Source: Rhizobium sp. NZLR1 (GTDB taxonomy: Bacteria > Pseudomonadota > Alphaproteobacteria > Rhizobiales > Rhizobiaceae). From it: 64,000 bases of DNA. The stretch lies in contig NZ_CP071632.1 in the NCBI RefSeq assembly GCF_017357385.1, positions 935,501 through 999,500 on the forward strand, read 5' to 3'. The translations under genes and the position numbers were made by a program. The notes under the pieces are model-generated. The model made no database searches, was not told the origin of the DNA, and saw only the letters and a program-made list of their open reading frames with translations. Numbering within the stretch: position 1 is the first letter of the stretch; every line of letters begins with the position of its first letter. This document shows positions 1 to 9,284 of this stretch, piece by piece.

Positions 1-882
1 CTTGGCCGCCGCCGCATTCCGCAGATCCTGATCAATGCCCGCATGTCGGACCGCTCCTTTACCCGCTGGCGCCGCCGCCCGGCGATAGCCGAAGCCCTGT
101 TCGAGAATCTCGCCCTCGTCATCGCCCAGTCGGATATGGATGCAGAACGTTTCCGCGATCTCGGCGCTGTTCCCGTCATCACCTCCGGCAATCTGAAGGT
201 CGACACCGACGCACCGCCTTATGACAGCGCTGTCCTTGCCCGCTACAAGAAGCAGATCGGCGACCGCAAGACCTGGGCGGCGATCTCGACCTTCGACGGC
301 GAGGAGAATGCCGCTGCCATCGTCCATCGGGCGCTGAGGGAGCGCGATCGTCAATTGACGATCATCGTGCCGCGTCATCCGGAGCGCTGCGACGAGATCG
401 AGGCGGCCCTGGTCAAGCTGGGGCTGAAGGTCGCCCGCCGCACCCGTGACGATGTCTTGTCGGCCGATGTCGATATTTTCCTCGGTGATACGATCGGCGA
501 AATGGGCCTCTATTTGAGACTGACGGAAATCGCTTTCGTCGGCCGCTCGCTGTTTGCCGAAGGCGGCCAAAACCCGCTGGAGCCCGCCATGCTCGGCTGC
601 GCCGTTCTCTCCGGCGGCCATGTACAGAATTTCCGCGATGCCTATCAGAAGCTCGCCCGCAGCGGCAGCGCCCGCATGGTGCGCGATACCGAAATGCTGG
701 CCAAGGGCGTGCATTACCTGCTGATCAATGATGAAGCCCGCCGCAATATGATCGAGGCCGGCATCACCGCGGTGCACGAGATGCGCGGTGCGCTGACCGC
801 GACCGTGAAAGGGCTGGAACCCTACATCAATCCGCTGACGGTGAAGGCGCGGTTGCTGCCCAAGGCCGTGGCCCAGGTCTGA
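1..882 (+). CDS. waaA: 3-deoxy-D-manno-octulosonic acid (Kdo) transferase, 3' part
   Basis: This enzyme transfers Kdo from CMP-Kdo to lipid A precursor at the inner membrane (GT30 family). The reading frame is open from base 1, so the N-terminal acceptor-binding half lies outside the window and about 293 residues remain. What is visible is the end of the N-lobe (NARMSDRSF) and the whole C-terminal nucleotide-binding lobe, with the conserved GGQNPLEPA loop and the following GGHVQNF segment. It is followed 9 bases later by an HAD phosphatase and then lpxK, a lipid A/Kdo gene cluster. Only the 5' truncation by the window edge is notable. Confidence 0.93.
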   Translation, partial: LGRRRIPQILINARMSDRSFTRWRRRPAIAEALFENLALVIAQSDMDAERFRDLGAVPVITSGNLKVDTDAPPYDSAVLARYKKQIGDRKTWAAISTFDGEENAAAIVHRALRERDRQLTIIVPRHPERCDEIEAALVKLGLKVARRTRDDVLSADVDIFLGDTIGEMGLYLRLTEIAFVGRSLFAEGGQNPLEPAMLGCAVLSGGHVQNFRDAYQKLARSGSARMVRDTEMLAKGVHYLLINDEARRNMIEAGITAVHEMRGALTATVKGLEPYINPLTVKARLLPKAVAQV

Positions 883-891
883 GGATATATC

Positions 892-1614
892 ATGTCGGCA
901 GCGGCCCATATCAAAGGCATTCTCTTCGACAAGGACGGCACTCTGCTCGACTATGACGAGAGCTGGCTGCCGGTGAACCGGGAGCTTGCCCGCATCGCCG
1001 CGGAAGATGACCCGCTTCTGGCCGACCGGCTGCTGTCTGCCTGCGGCATGGATCCGGTGACCGGCCATATCGTTCCCGACAGCCTGCTTGCTGCCGGCAA
1101 TACCCGCCAGATTTCCGAGGGTCTGGTTGCTGCGGGCTCGATGGTCGATGTCGACGAACTGACGGTGCGCCTAGACGCCCTGTTTTCCAGCGCCGCCGAA
1201 TTTTCCGTGCCGGTGACCGACCTCGCCGGCTTCTTCGCAAGGCTGCATCGGCGCGGCTTCAAGCTCGGTGTCGCCTCCAGCGACAACGAACGGTCGATCC
1301 GCCAAACGGCGGAACGCTTCGGTTTTGCCCGCTACGTCGATTACATCGCCGGCTACGACAGCGGTTTCGGGGTCAAACCGGAGCCGGGCATGGTACTCGG
1401 CTTCTGCGCCGCGACCGGACTTTCGCCTGAGGAAGTTGCCATGGTCGGCGACAACAATCACGATCTGCACATGGGCCTGAATGCCGGCACAGGGCTCAGG
1501 ATTGCAGTGCTGACCGGCACCGGTTCGCGCGATTCGCTTGCCGCTGCAGCCGATCATGTGCTCGACGATATCACCGCTCTCGAGGCGCTGCTGCCGGATC
1601 TGCAGCCAGCCTGA
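892..1614 (+). CDS. HAD-family phosphatase (phosphoglycolate phosphatase-like)
   Basis: A 240-residue cytoplasmic haloacid-dehalogenase-type hydrolase. All four HAD motifs are present: DKDGTLLD near residue 13 with the nucleophilic Asp, ASSDNE near residue 127, the Lys of GVKPEPGM near 160, and MVGDNNHDLHMG near 183 with the acidic metal ligands. The helical cap between motifs I and II is of the Gph type. The gene starts at ATG 9 bases after waaA and lies before lpxK, so it may be cotranscribed with the lipid A genes. The substrate cannot be read from the sequence; phosphoglycolate is the family default, and a sugar phosphate is also possible. Confidence 0.85.
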   Translation: MSAAAHIKGILFDKDGTLLDYDESWLPVNRELARIAAEDDPLLADRLLSACGMDPVTGHIVPDSLLAAGNTRQISEGLVAAGSMVDVDELTVRLDALFSSAAEFSVPVTDLAGFFARLHRRGFKLGVASSDNERSIRQTAERFGFARYVDYIAGYDSGFGVKPEPGMVLGFCAATGLSPEEVAMVGDNNHDLHMGLNAGTGLRIAVLTGTGSRDSLAAAADHVLDDITALEALLPDLQPA

Positions 1615-1624
1615 CCGGCAGCAT

Positions 1625-1718
1625 TCAACCTCGAAGATCGGAATCGATTTTCGAGGTTGAGTGCCAGTTCAAAGTCATAGAGCGTCCTTGACGCGTCCAA
1701 TCGGGCGCGCGGCGCTCT
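1625..1718. repeat. Intergenic double-palindrome repeat
   Basis: Two palindromes lie back to back between the HAD gene and lpxK. The first has perfect 11-bp arms (TCAACCTCGAA at 1625-1635 and its complement at 1650-1660). The second runs 1679-1718 with AGAGCG/CGCTCT ends and a GC-rich core. The paired-palindrome plan is that of rhizobial intergenic mosaic elements. Neither palindrome is followed by a T run, so a terminator role is less likely. Confidence 0.55.
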
Positions 1719-1816
1719 AAGGGCTTGCATTTTCATCGATTTTGGCCTCTCAATCCCGCCGGTCGAAAAGCAAGGGGCCGGTTGCCGCAAGGCGGGCAGG
1801 GGAGCGGGACGGCAAG

Positions 1817-2890
1817 ATGATATCCGAAGCGCCGCCGTTCTGGTGGCGGAAAGCCGATTGGCGGGCCTGGCTGCTGCTGCCGCTTTCCTTTGTCTACGGC
1901 CGTATCGCCGGCCACCGCATGGCCCATGCGCGCCGCGCCTCGGTTCCTATTCCCGTCATCTGCGTCGGTAATTTCACTGTCGGCGGCGCCGGCAAGACGC
2001 CGACGGCGCTGACCATTGCCCGTGCCGCCAAGGCGAAAGGGCTGAAGCCCGGCTTTCTCAGCAGGGGTTACGGCGGATCGCTCGATGTGACGACGGTGGT
2101 CGATCCCGATCATCACCGTGCGGTCGCCGTCGGCGATGAGCCACTGCTGCTTGCCCAGGAGGCGTTGACGGTGATTTCTCGCCGGCGCGTCGACGGTGCT
2201 CAGCGGCTGGTGGCGGAGGGCGCCGACCTCATCATCATGGATGACGGTTTCCAGAGTGCCCGGTTGGCGATCGACTATGCCCTGCTCGTCATCGACGCGA
2301 CCCGCGGCCTCGGCAATGGCCATATCGTGCCCGGCGGCCCTGTCCGCGCGCCGATCGGCCAGCAGCTGCGTTCTGCGACAGCCCTGCTGAAGGTCGGTGG
2401 CGGCAATGCCGCCGACAGGATCGTCCGCATGGCGGCGCGCGCCGCAAAACCCTATTTCACCGCATCGCTGAAAGTGCGCGGCAACAACACGCTTGCCGGC
2501 ATGAAGGTGCTCGCCTTCGCCGGCATCGCCGATCCTGCCAAATTCTTCCGCACGGTCGAATCGCGCGGCGCCGAAATCGCCGTCGCCAAGACCTTCGGCG
2601 ATCATGAACACCTGACCGAAGAGGAGATCGACGACATCCTGACGACCGCCGAGCGTCAGGACCTGCTGATCGTCACGACATCCAAGGATTTCGTCCGCCT
2701 CTCCGGCCATCCCGGCAAGGCGGCGCAGCTTATTGAAAAGTGCCGGGTGATCGAGGTCGACATGGTATTCGAAGATCACCTCGCCCCGAGCCTGATCATC
2801 GACCGGGCGATCGCCGCCTGCCGCGAGCGCCGCCTCAGAGAATTGAAGGCTGAGGTTGAAGCGATTCCAGGAAAGGCCGAACCGCTCTAA
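1817..2890 (+). CDS. lpxK: Tetraacyldisaccharide 4'-kinase
   Basis: LpxK phosphorylates the 4' position of the tetraacylated disaccharide to give lipid IVA on the cytoplasmic face of the inner membrane. The protein (357 residues from the chosen start) has an N-terminal hydrophobic membrane-association segment ([12 protein letters not shown]), the P-loop GGAGKTP near residue 57, and the family DDGFQ motif near residue 144. An in-frame ATG exists at 1742, but the ATG at 1817 is preceded by GGGGAGCGGG and gives the usual family start and length. It follows waaA and the HAD gene in the same direction. Confidence 0.93.
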   Translation: MISEAPPFWWRKADWRAWLLLPLSFVYGRIAGHRMAHARRASVPIPVICVGNFTVGGAGKTPTALTIARAAKAKGLKPGFLSRGYGGSLDVTTVVDPDHHRAVAVGDEPLLLAQEALTVISRRRVDGAQRLVAEGADLIIMDDGFQSARLAIDYALLVIDATRGLGNGHIVPGGPVRAPIGQQLRSATALLKVGGGNAADRIVRMAARAAKPYFTASLKVRGNNTLAGMKVLAFAGIADPAKFFRTVESRGAEIAVAKTFGDHEHLTEEEIDDILTTAERQDLLIVTTSKDFVRLSGHPGKAAQLIEKCRVIEVDMVFEDHLAPSLIIDRAIAACRERRLRELKAEVEAIPGKAEPL

Positions 2891-2979
2891 TCAGGCTGCA
2901 GCAAAACGTCCTCCCGTGGCAGAGACACCGGAAGTCAGACCAAGCCAGAGTGCTGCTCACATCTGTCCTTGCAATGTTA

Positions 2980-3864
2980 TCACACGATCGAGTGAAGCAA
3001 AGTTTCGCGCGCCGAGGTCAGATGCGACCGGCAAGCGTGATTGATCAACGCGAGATTGCGGCTTTCGAGGGCATCGATCAGCGCCAGATGTTCCCCAATG
3101 GCGACCTCATTCCGCGCGCGTTCATCCCGCTTGTTCCACTGATAGTGATAGTGGAAGACCATGGCGATCACGTCTTGGAAGCTTTCGATAAAGCGGTTTG
3201 GCGCGACAGCCACAATCAGCCGATGGAATCGGCTGTCCAGTTCCGAGAAATCCTGAAACCGTGCATCGATATCCGCGAGCAGTTCCAGATGTGCCGCCCG
3301 TATAGCACGCACCTGCTTCCAGATGGGCGAGCCGTCGGGCAGGCTAGCGAACAGGCGTGCGGAGCGCATTTCGAACATCTCTCTGATCTCGAACAGTTCG
3401 AGTGCGAAACTCGCTGTGAACCCTTTAAAAACCCAGCCTGCATTCTGACGCTTCTCGATCAGCCCATATTTCTGAAATCGATTGAGAAACTCACGGACTA
3501 TGGTTGTCGCGACGCCGAATTTCCGAGCTAATTCAGCCTCATTGATTTCTGTGCCCGGACAGGCATCGCCACGCAGCATCCATTCCATGAAACTCGTCTC
3601 GACCTGTTCCGAAATTGCTAAGGTCTCTTCCTTCGGATAGCGCTCTGTCTGCCGCGGCTGCTTCCGTATGATCCGCCTATGCGCTTCGGATATGATGATC
3701 CCACGTGCGGACATCGCCGCCAGCACCTTCCGCACAGTTGTTCTGCTTACGCCAAGCTGGGCGCGCAGTGCGTTTTCGGACGGCAATTCCTCCCCAAGAT
3801 CGAATGTCCGAAGGATATCGATCATATCATTGAAGGCCCGCTTAAAGGTCGTATCCGTTCTCAC
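2980..3864 (-). CDS. GntR-family regulator with two winged-helix domains and an FCD domain
   Basis: A 294-residue transcription regulator, longer than the usual 220-240 residues of the FadR/FCD subgroup. A first winged helix is visible at about residues 20-66 (LPSENALRAQLGVSRTTVRK) and a second at about 100-150 (NEAELARKFGVATTIVREF). An all-helical FCD ligand domain with the Asp/His metal ligands follows (LDSRFH, GEH, RSH). The gene is divergent from the ABC transporter genes starting at 3964, with a 99-bp gap, so it most likely controls that transporter. The effector is unknown; FCD domains usually bind small organic acids or sugars. Confidence 0.85.
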   Translation of the reverse strand: MRTDTTFKRAFNDMIDILRTFDLGEELPSENALRAQLGVSRTTVRKVLAAMSARGIIISEAHRRIIRKQPRQTERYPKEETLAISEQVETSFMEWMLRGDACPGTEINEAELARKFGVATTIVREFLNRFQKYGLIEKRQNAGWVFKGFTASFALELFEIREMFEMRSARLFASLPDGSPIWKQVRAIRAAHLELLADIDARFQDFSELDSRFHRLIVAVAPNRFIESFQDVIAMVFHYHYQWNKRDERARNEVAIGEHLALIDALESRNLALINHACRSHLTSARETLLHSIV

Positions 3865-3963
3865 TGAGCAACTCCCGGTATGTTTAGATATCCATAAAAA
3901 ACAATTTGACGTACGTGTATCATATGTTTCTTATGTATAAAAAACCAGGGAGGCTCGGGAAAT
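3865..3963. promoter_or_regulatory. Divergent promoter/operator region, GntR regulator and ABC operon
   Basis: An AT-rich 99-bp gap between divergent genes. A -35-like TTGACG lies at 3906-3911 on the plus strand, followed by overlapping partial palindromes around 3914-3938 (TATCATATG and TTATGTATA) that could be the regulator's operator. The -10 box is not clear. A strong Shine-Dalgarno (AGGGAGG, near 3950) supports the TTG start at 3964. Confidence 0.4.
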
Positions 3964-5022
3964 TTGGAAGACTCTGGGATTCTGCCTCAGAATTCGTCCC
4001 GGCCTGGTGGTTCGCAAGGTGCAACCTTCCACCCGAGACAATCTGGCATCACATTGGGACTGAAGCTTTTGAGCTTAGGCCCATTATTGATCCTCATTAT
4101 ACTCATTGCCGTCGTCAGTTTGATCACGCCGGCTTTTCTAAAGCCCAGCAACCTGGGGAACATCCTGGCGCAGACGGCGGTGATTGCTCTTGTGGCAATG
4201 GGGCAGCAGCTCGTTATCCTGACACGCGGGGTCGACCTGTCTGTCGGCTCAAATCTCGCGCTCGCGACAGTAGTCGGCGGACTCGTCTACCAGCAGGTTG
4301 ATGCCTCGATCACCGTCATTATGGCCATGTTGCTTGCGGGTGCTGCCATCGGGGCGGTAAACGGCGTGGTGTTTGTCTACGGTCGGCTGCCACACCCCTT
4401 CATTATTACCCTTGCGACCTTGAGTATCTGCCGTGGCCTGGCACTTGCATTGGCGCCCGGCCACACCACCATGCGCGGGATGCCCGATACAGTTACTGCG
4501 ATCGGTGGCGGCACGACGTTTGGTGTGCCCAATTCCTTCTTTGTCGTCGGGGTGTTCGGGTTCCTGTTTCTGATCCTGACAAAGTCAATGGTCTGTGGCA
4601 GATGGATCTATGCGGTCGGCGGCTCGCCGAATGCCGCCAGAAGCATGGGTATACCGGTAAAGGGTGTTCTGCTCTCGACCTACATTATCTCAGGCTTTTG
4701 TGCCGGTGCCGGCGCGGTGCTGCTGGCAGGACGGACCGGCGCCGCCTCGCCAATCTATGGCAATCTCTTGGAGCTCGACACGATTGCGGCGGTGATTATC
4801 GGTGGTGCTAGCTTCCTTGGCGGACGGGGCCATCTCGGCCACGCCCTGATCGGCGCCGTGCTGATCGGCGTCATCCGCAACGCCCTTAATCTTCTCGGCG
4901 TCGACGTGTTCTTTCAAATGATCGCGATCGGGCTCGTCATCGTCATCGCCGTAGAGGCTGACGTGCTTCGTAACCATCTCGAGGCGCGCGCGCGCGTGCT
5001 TCAATCGGCGAGAGTGCAATGA
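3964..5022 (+). CDS. Sugar ABC transporter permease (RbsC/BPD_transp_2 family)
   Basis: An inner-membrane permease of 352 residues that would form the channel of a monosaccharide-type importer. Hydrophobic helices run from about residue 38 to the C-terminus. The family segment VILTRGVDLSVGSNLAL (about residues 82-98) and the conserved GGASFLGGRG loop near residue 280 are present. The start is a TTG preceded by AGGGAGG. The stop overlaps the ATPase start as ATGA, implying translational coupling. The roughly 40-residue N-terminal hydrophilic extension before the first helix could be shorter if a later start is used. The transported sugar is not known. Confidence 0.9.
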   Translation: MEDSGILPQNSSRPGGSQGATFHPRQSGITLGLKLLSLGPLLILIILIAVVSLITPAFLKPSNLGNILAQTAVIALVAMGQQLVILTRGVDLSVGSNLALATVVGGLVYQQVDASITVIMAMLLAGAAIGAVNGVVFVYGRLPHPFIITLATLSICRGLALALAPGHTTMRGMPDTVTAIGGGTTFGVPNSFFVVGVFGFLFLILTKSMVCGRWIYAVGGSPNAARSMGIPVKGVLLSTYIISGFCAGAGAVLLAGRTGAASPIYGNLLELDTIAAVIIGGASFLGGRGHLGHALIGAVLIGVIRNALNLLGVDVFFQMIAIGLVIVIAVEADVLRNHLEARARVLQSARVQ

Positions 5023-5783
5023 ACGCTGCATCCGCCCCACCGGTCCTTTCGGTTCGAAATGCGCAGAAGCGCTTTGGCGCCATCCATGCCCTGAAAAATG
5101 TAAGCTTTGATGCATATGCAGGGGAGGTAACCGCTCTCCTGGGTGACAACGGCGCTGGCAAGTCGACGCTCGTCAAATGCATCAGTGGGCTTCATAGTCT
5201 CGACGAAGGAGAGATCCTTGTGGATGGTGCTCCCGTATTGCTCCATTCAACGGCGGCGGCCCGCCGCGCCGGCATTGAAACCGTCTATCAGGATCTGGCG
5301 CTTTTCGACAACCTGACCCCTGTGCAGAATTTCTATTGCGGGCGAGAAATCTCTTTCCCTTCTTGGCTGCCACGCCCGCTCCGCTTCCTCAACACGGGCG
5401 TGATGAAGCGGGAAGCAGCGCGTGTAATCGATCGTCTGAAGGTTAAGCTGCCGCGGTTCGACGCGCCGGTCGCGCTGATGTCTGGTGGACAGCGACAGGC
5501 GATTGCGGTCGCGCGCGCCATTGTTTTTGCACGCAAGCTGGTGATCCTTGACGAACCAACGGCCGCCCTCGGTGTTCGCGAATCTCGCCAAGTTCTCGAC
5601 CTTGTCAATCAGCTTAAAGCTGAAGGCAATGCCGTGATCATAATCACACACAATATGGAACATGTCGTCGAAATCGCCGATCGGGCAGTGGTGCTGCGGC
5701 AGGGTCGCAAGGTGGGTGAACTGAAGCCAACCGAAGCGAACAAGCAGGACCTTGTCGCGATGATTGTCGGCGCCGAGACTTAA
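5019..5783 (+). CDS. Sugar ABC transporter ATP-binding protein, single-domain
   Basis: Energises uptake with the upstream permease. The 254-residue protein holds one nucleotide-binding domain, unlike the double-domain RbsA/XylG proteins, resembling the short FrcA type. Walker A is GDNGAGKST (about residue 42), the signature is MSGGQRQAIAVARA (about 152), and Walker B is LVILDEPTAAL (about 172), followed by the switch His in IITHNMEHV. The ATG overlaps the permease stop by 4 bases. No Mg-binding or signature residue appears changed. Confidence 0.93.
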   Translation: MNAASAPPVLSVRNAQKRFGAIHALKNVSFDAYAGEVTALLGDNGAGKSTLVKCISGLHSLDEGEILVDGAPVLLHSTAAARRAGIETVYQDLALFDNLTPVQNFYCGREISFPSWLPRPLRFLNTGVMKREAARVIDRLKVKLPRFDAPVALMSGGQRQAIAVARAIVFARKLVILDEPTAALGVRESRQVLDLVNQLKAEGNAVIIITHNMEHVVEIADRAVVLRQGRKVGELKPTEANKQDLVAMIVGAET

Positions 5784-5861
5784 AGGAGATCGCTGCTTCG
5801 TTAGGGCAGTGGACAACGAGATCGCTCTAGAGGAGGGCGGTCGAAACATGGGAGGTGTATC

Positions 5862-6779
5862 ATGAAACCGCAATCCCTGCTGGGAGCTCTCGCTCTCCTG
5901 GCTGTCGCTGCAGTCCCGTCCTTGGCGCAGGAGCCGGTCAAGCTCGGCTTTATAACCAAGTTCCCGGTACCGTTCTTCGCAACAATGGAGAACGCAGCCA
6001 AAGATTATGCAAAGAGAAATCCCGGCGTCGAGATCATCTACGGGCAGGGCACGTCCGCAACCGACATCGAGGGCCAGATTGCACAGATCGAGTCCATGGT
6101 GACACGAGGCGTGCAGGGCATTGCCCTCACGCCCGTCGATCCGACCGTGTCCGCTGCCCTGGACAAGGCGGTGGCGGCCGGTGTCAAGGTCGTGCTGATG
6201 GATAACAATATTCCGGATTGGAAAGGCAGGACGGCGCTTGCCACGACCGATAATTTCGCCGCGGGCAAAATCGCCGGCGAATATCTCAAAACTGTTCTTA
6301 AAGCCGGCGACACGCTCGGGATTCTCGAGGGTGTGCCCGGTGTGCCAGCGCTTGATGACCGTGTGAAGGGTATGCTTGAAGGGCTGCAGGGCCTTGACGT
6401 CAAGATCGTCGGGAAAGGCGCAACAAACTGCACCGAGGAACTCGGGATCAGTGTCGCCGAAGATCTGCTCACGAAGAACCCGGACCTCAAGGCCATTTAC
6501 GCCGCTTGCGGCCCGCCCGCTGCTGGCGCGGCGCGCGCAATCAAGAATGCCGGCACTGCCAATGACAAGATTGTGCTGGTCGGTTTCGACTTCTGCTGCG
6601 GTGAAGAGGAAGCGCTGAAGAGTGGAATCGAGGATGCTTCGGTGGCGCAGTTCCCCACCAAGATGGCTGAACTCGGTGTGGATGCGCTGGTAAAATCGAT
6701 TCGCGGAGAGACGGTGGAGTCTTTGATAGATTCTGGCGCCGCGCTCGTGACGCCTGAGAATATGGCGCAATTCAAGTAA
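5862..6779 (+). CDS. Periplasmic sugar-binding protein of the ABC transporter (Peripla_BP_4)
   Basis: A 305-residue exported solute receptor. Residues 1-22 form a signal peptide ending near SLAQ/EP. The rest has the two-lobed cluster B fold, with KLGFITKFPVPFF at the start of the mature protein and IEGQIAQIESMVTRGV and IALTPVDPT in the first lobe. A strong GGGAGGTG Shine-Dalgarno type site precedes ATG. It is the third gene of the cassette (permease, ATPase, receptor), the reverse of the common order. Four cysteines occur in the C-lobe region (NCTEE, AACGPP, DFCCGEE), which is unusual for this family. The ligand is not predictable. Confidence 0.9.
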   Translation: MKPQSLLGALALLAVAAVPSLAQEPVKLGFITKFPVPFFATMENAAKDYAKRNPGVEIIYGQGTSATDIEGQIAQIESMVTRGVQGIALTPVDPTVSAALDKAVAAGVKVVLMDNNIPDWKGRTALATTDNFAAGKIAGEYLKTVLKAGDTLGILEGVPGVPALDDRVKGMLEGLQGLDVKIVGKGATNCTEELGISVAEDLLTKNPDLKAIYAACGPPAAGAARAIKNAGTANDKIVLVGFDFCCGEEEALKSGIEDASVAQFPTKMAELGVDALVKSIRGETVESLIDSGAALVTPENMAQFK

Positions 6780-6894
6780 ACACTTGCCCCTCTGTGCAAT
6801 TCGCAAAGAGCACATGGACCATGTTGTTGCTCAGCAAACGGCCCGTCCTGCGTGGGGCGGGCCGGACCTGTGGCCCCTCGCACGCGGCCGCGCT

Positions 6895-7125
6895 CTAACG
6901 CCGCTGGTTCGGCAGCACGCCGGCGCGTTTGTCGGCTTCGATGGCCGAGATCACGTCGGCATAGGGTTCCTGCCGGGCGACGCTCCAATAGCGCAATTCG
7001 TCGAGCGGGATCTGTTTTCCCGTCATCGCGCAGACGACATAGGAGCCGGGCGAGAGAATCTGGAAATCGCCGTCGAGGTACCGGATCTTCGCCTCGCGGT
7101 TTCCGTGTCCTTCGAACAAATTCAT
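6895..7125 (-). CDS. DUF2093 small protein
   Basis: A 76-residue soluble protein beginning MNLFEGHGNREAKIRYLDG, matching the short DUF2093 family of alphaproteobacteria; the function is unknown. The open frame extends further upstream, but the Met at 7125 gives the family length. It is convergent with the sugar-binding protein gene and lies upstream of mutL on the same strand. In related rhizobia I recall it beside lpxK, which would make the ABC cassette here an insertion; that recollection needs a synteny check. Confidence 0.75.
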   Translation of the reverse strand: MNLFEGHGNREAKIRYLDGDFQILSPGSYVVCAMTGKQIPLDELRYWSVARQEPYADVISAIEADKRAGVLPNQRR

Positions 7126-7296
7126 GCGCTCCGTTCCCTGCAGCCTGTCATTAAAGCTTGTCGCGCAAAAGTGTGCCGCGGATTTGCGATCACGACATGC
7201 GGAAAACCAAAGACCTAAAGCGTGGAAAGCGAATCTGAAAGATCGCGGCACGCTTTAGTCTGCCATACTCCCGCAAGGGCTGCTTTTCCAGCTTTT

Positions 7297-9099
7297 TTAG
7301 CTTCTGCCGAAAAGCCGCTCGATATCACTGAGCTTCAATTCGATATAGGTCGGCCGGCCATGATTGCACTGGCCGGAGCCTGGCGTCACTTCCATTTCCC
7401 GCAGCAGCGCGTTCATTTCCTCCGGCCGCAGCCGCCGTCCGGAGCGCACCGATCCGTGGCAGGCCATCGTCGCCGCCACATATTCGAGCTTGGCCGACAG
7501 GCCCGACGCCGTATCCCATTCGGCAATCTCGTCGGCAAGCTGGCGGATCAGGCCATGCGCATCGACCTCGCCGAGCATGGCCGGCGTCTCACGCACGGCG
7601 ATCGCCCCGGGACCGAAACGCTCGATCGCCAGGCCGAGTTCGGAAAGCTCGGCCGCATGCTGCATCAGCCGGTCGCAATCCTCTTCCGGAATGTCGACGA
7701 TCTCCGGGATCAGCAGCACCTGCGAGGCCAGCCGCTTCGAATGCAGCGCCTTGCGCATCGCCTCGAAGACCAGCCGCTCGTGTGCGGCATGCTGGTCGAC
7801 GATCACCAGCCCGTCCTCGGTCTGGGCGACGATATAATTGGCGTGGATCTGCGCCCGCGCCGCGCCGAGCGGATAGCGTGCGACCGTCTCGGCTGCTGCC
7901 GGCTGCGGCGAAAACTGCGGCTCGGCCCGCGCCGTCGGCATCGACAGCCCGTCGAAGGAGGCCTGCGGCCGATCGCCGAAACCTGTTGCCGGCTGGTAGG
8001 GACGAAAGGGCGAGGTCTCGGCCGACCATGCCGTCTGCGGCCGTTGCGCGTGTGGCTGAAAACCGGGGCGGAAGGAGCGCAGCATATCGCTTGCCCCGGT
8101 CGTTGCCGCCCGGCTGCCGTCGCGCGCCAAGGCCTCGCGGATGGCGCCGACGATCAGGCCGCGTACCAGGCCGGGGTCGCGGAACCGCACGTCGGATTTT
8201 GCCGGATGCACGTTGACGTCGACGAGCGCCGGATCGAGTGTGATTGACAGCACCGCCACCGGATGGCGCCCAGACGGGATCGTCTCGGCATAGGCGCCGC
8301 GGATCGCCGAGAGGATCAGCTTATCCTGCACCGGCCGGCCGTTGACGAAGGCGTATTGATGGGCGGAGTTGCCGCGATTGAAGGTTGGCACGCCGGCAAA
8401 ACCGGTCAGCGCGATCTCCTCGCGTTCGGCGTCGAGCGCAATGGCGTTGTCGCGGAATTCCTTGCCGAGCACCTGCGCCATACGCGCCAGATGGTCGTCG
8501 CCGGTCGCTGGGAATTCCAGCGTCGTGCGGTCCGAGCCTGACAGCACGAAGCGCACAGCCGGGAAGGCGATTGCCATGCGCTTGACGATTTCGGTGATTG
8601 CGCCGGCCTCGGCTTTCTCTGTCTTGAGGAATTTGAGCCGGGCGGGCGTCGCGAAGAACAGGTCGCGCACTTCGACGATCGTGCCGGGATTGGCGGCCGC
8701 CGGGCGCATATGCGCAATCTTGCCACCGTTGACGGCAATCTCGTGGCCGCCGGCGCTGTCGCGTCTGCGACTGGCGATGCTGAGCCTTGCGACCGAGCCG
8801 ATCGAGGGCAGTGCCTCGCCGCGGAAGCCGAGCGTGCGGATATCCTCAAGCGTCTCCGATAACTTCGAGGTGCAGTGGCGCCTGACCGCCAGTTCCAGGT
8901 CGGCCGCGTCCATGCCCGAGCCGTTGTCGCTGACGCGCAGCAGCGCCTTGCCGCCGCCTGATGTGGCGATCTCGATGCGCGTCGCGCCCGCATCGATCGC
9001 GTTTTCGATCAGTTCCTTGGCAGCGCTCGCCGGCCGTTCGATGACTTCGCCGGCGGCGATCTGGTTGATGAGCGTTTCGGAAAGCTGTCTGATGGCCAT
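7297..9099 (-). CDS. mutL: DNA mismatch repair protein MutL
   Basis: MutL couples MutS mismatch recognition to downstream repair. The 600-residue protein has the GHKL ATPase domain at the N-terminus: [12 protein letters not shown] (motif I, with catalytic Glu), DNGSGMD (motif II) and [10 protein letters not shown] (motif III). A Pro/Ala-rich linker spans about residues 340-400. The C-terminal dimerisation domain contains DQHAAHERL, the characteristic segment near residue 440, and ends with [12 protein letters not shown] and GRPTYIEL. The length is normal for alphaproteobacteria. The start at ATG 9099 begins the canonical [17 protein letters not shown]. Confidence 0.96.
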   Translation of the reverse strand: MAIRQLSETLINQIAAGEVIERPASAAKELIENAIDAGATRIEIATSGGGKALLRVSDNGSGMDAADLELAVRRHCTSKLSETLEDIRTLGFRGEALPSIGSVARLSIASRRRDSAGGHEIAVNGGKIAHMRPAAANPGTIVEVRDLFFATPARLKFLKTEKAEAGAITEIVKRMAIAFPAVRFVLSGSDRTTLEFPATGDDHLARMAQVLGKEFRDNAIALDAEREEIALTGFAGVPTFNRGNSAHQYAFVNGRPVQDKLILSAIRGAYAETIPSGRHPVAVLSITLDPALVDVNVHPAKSDVRFRDPGLVRGLIVGAIREALARDGSRAATTGASDMLRSFRPGFQPHAQRPQTAWSAETSPFRPYQPATGFGDRPQASFDGLSMPTARAEPQFSPQPAAAETVARYPLGAARAQIHANYIVAQTEDGLVIVDQHAAHERLVFEAMRKALHSKRLASQVLLIPEIVDIPEEDCDRLMQHAAELSELGLAIERFGPGAIAVRETPAMLGEVDAHGLIRQLADEIAEWDTASGLSAKLEYVAATMACHGSVRSGRRLRPEEMNALLREMEVTPGSGQCNHGRPTYIELKLSDIERLFGRS

Positions 9100-9284
9100 G
9101 GGCTATTTTCGAGGATTCGTGGGCCGGAGGGAAGGGGTTTCGATGGGCTTTCCCAAAGCGTGATCCGGGGGCTCCCTCAAACTTGGGAGGTCGCTAGTGT
9201 TAAGCCGGTTTTAACATAAAAATGGCATTTCTATTCATATACCTCCGGAAGCTGTGAAATCGAACAGATGTGGGACGCAATGGA

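Noticed and set aside
5247..6815. A 522-codon minus-strand frame
   Set aside because: It is antisense to the ATPase and sugar-binding genes, both of which show full family motifs.
6838..6866. GC-rich hairpin GGCCCGTCC...GGCGGGCC after the sugar-binding protein gene
   Set aside because: It could be the cassette terminator but lacks a T run, so I did not call it.
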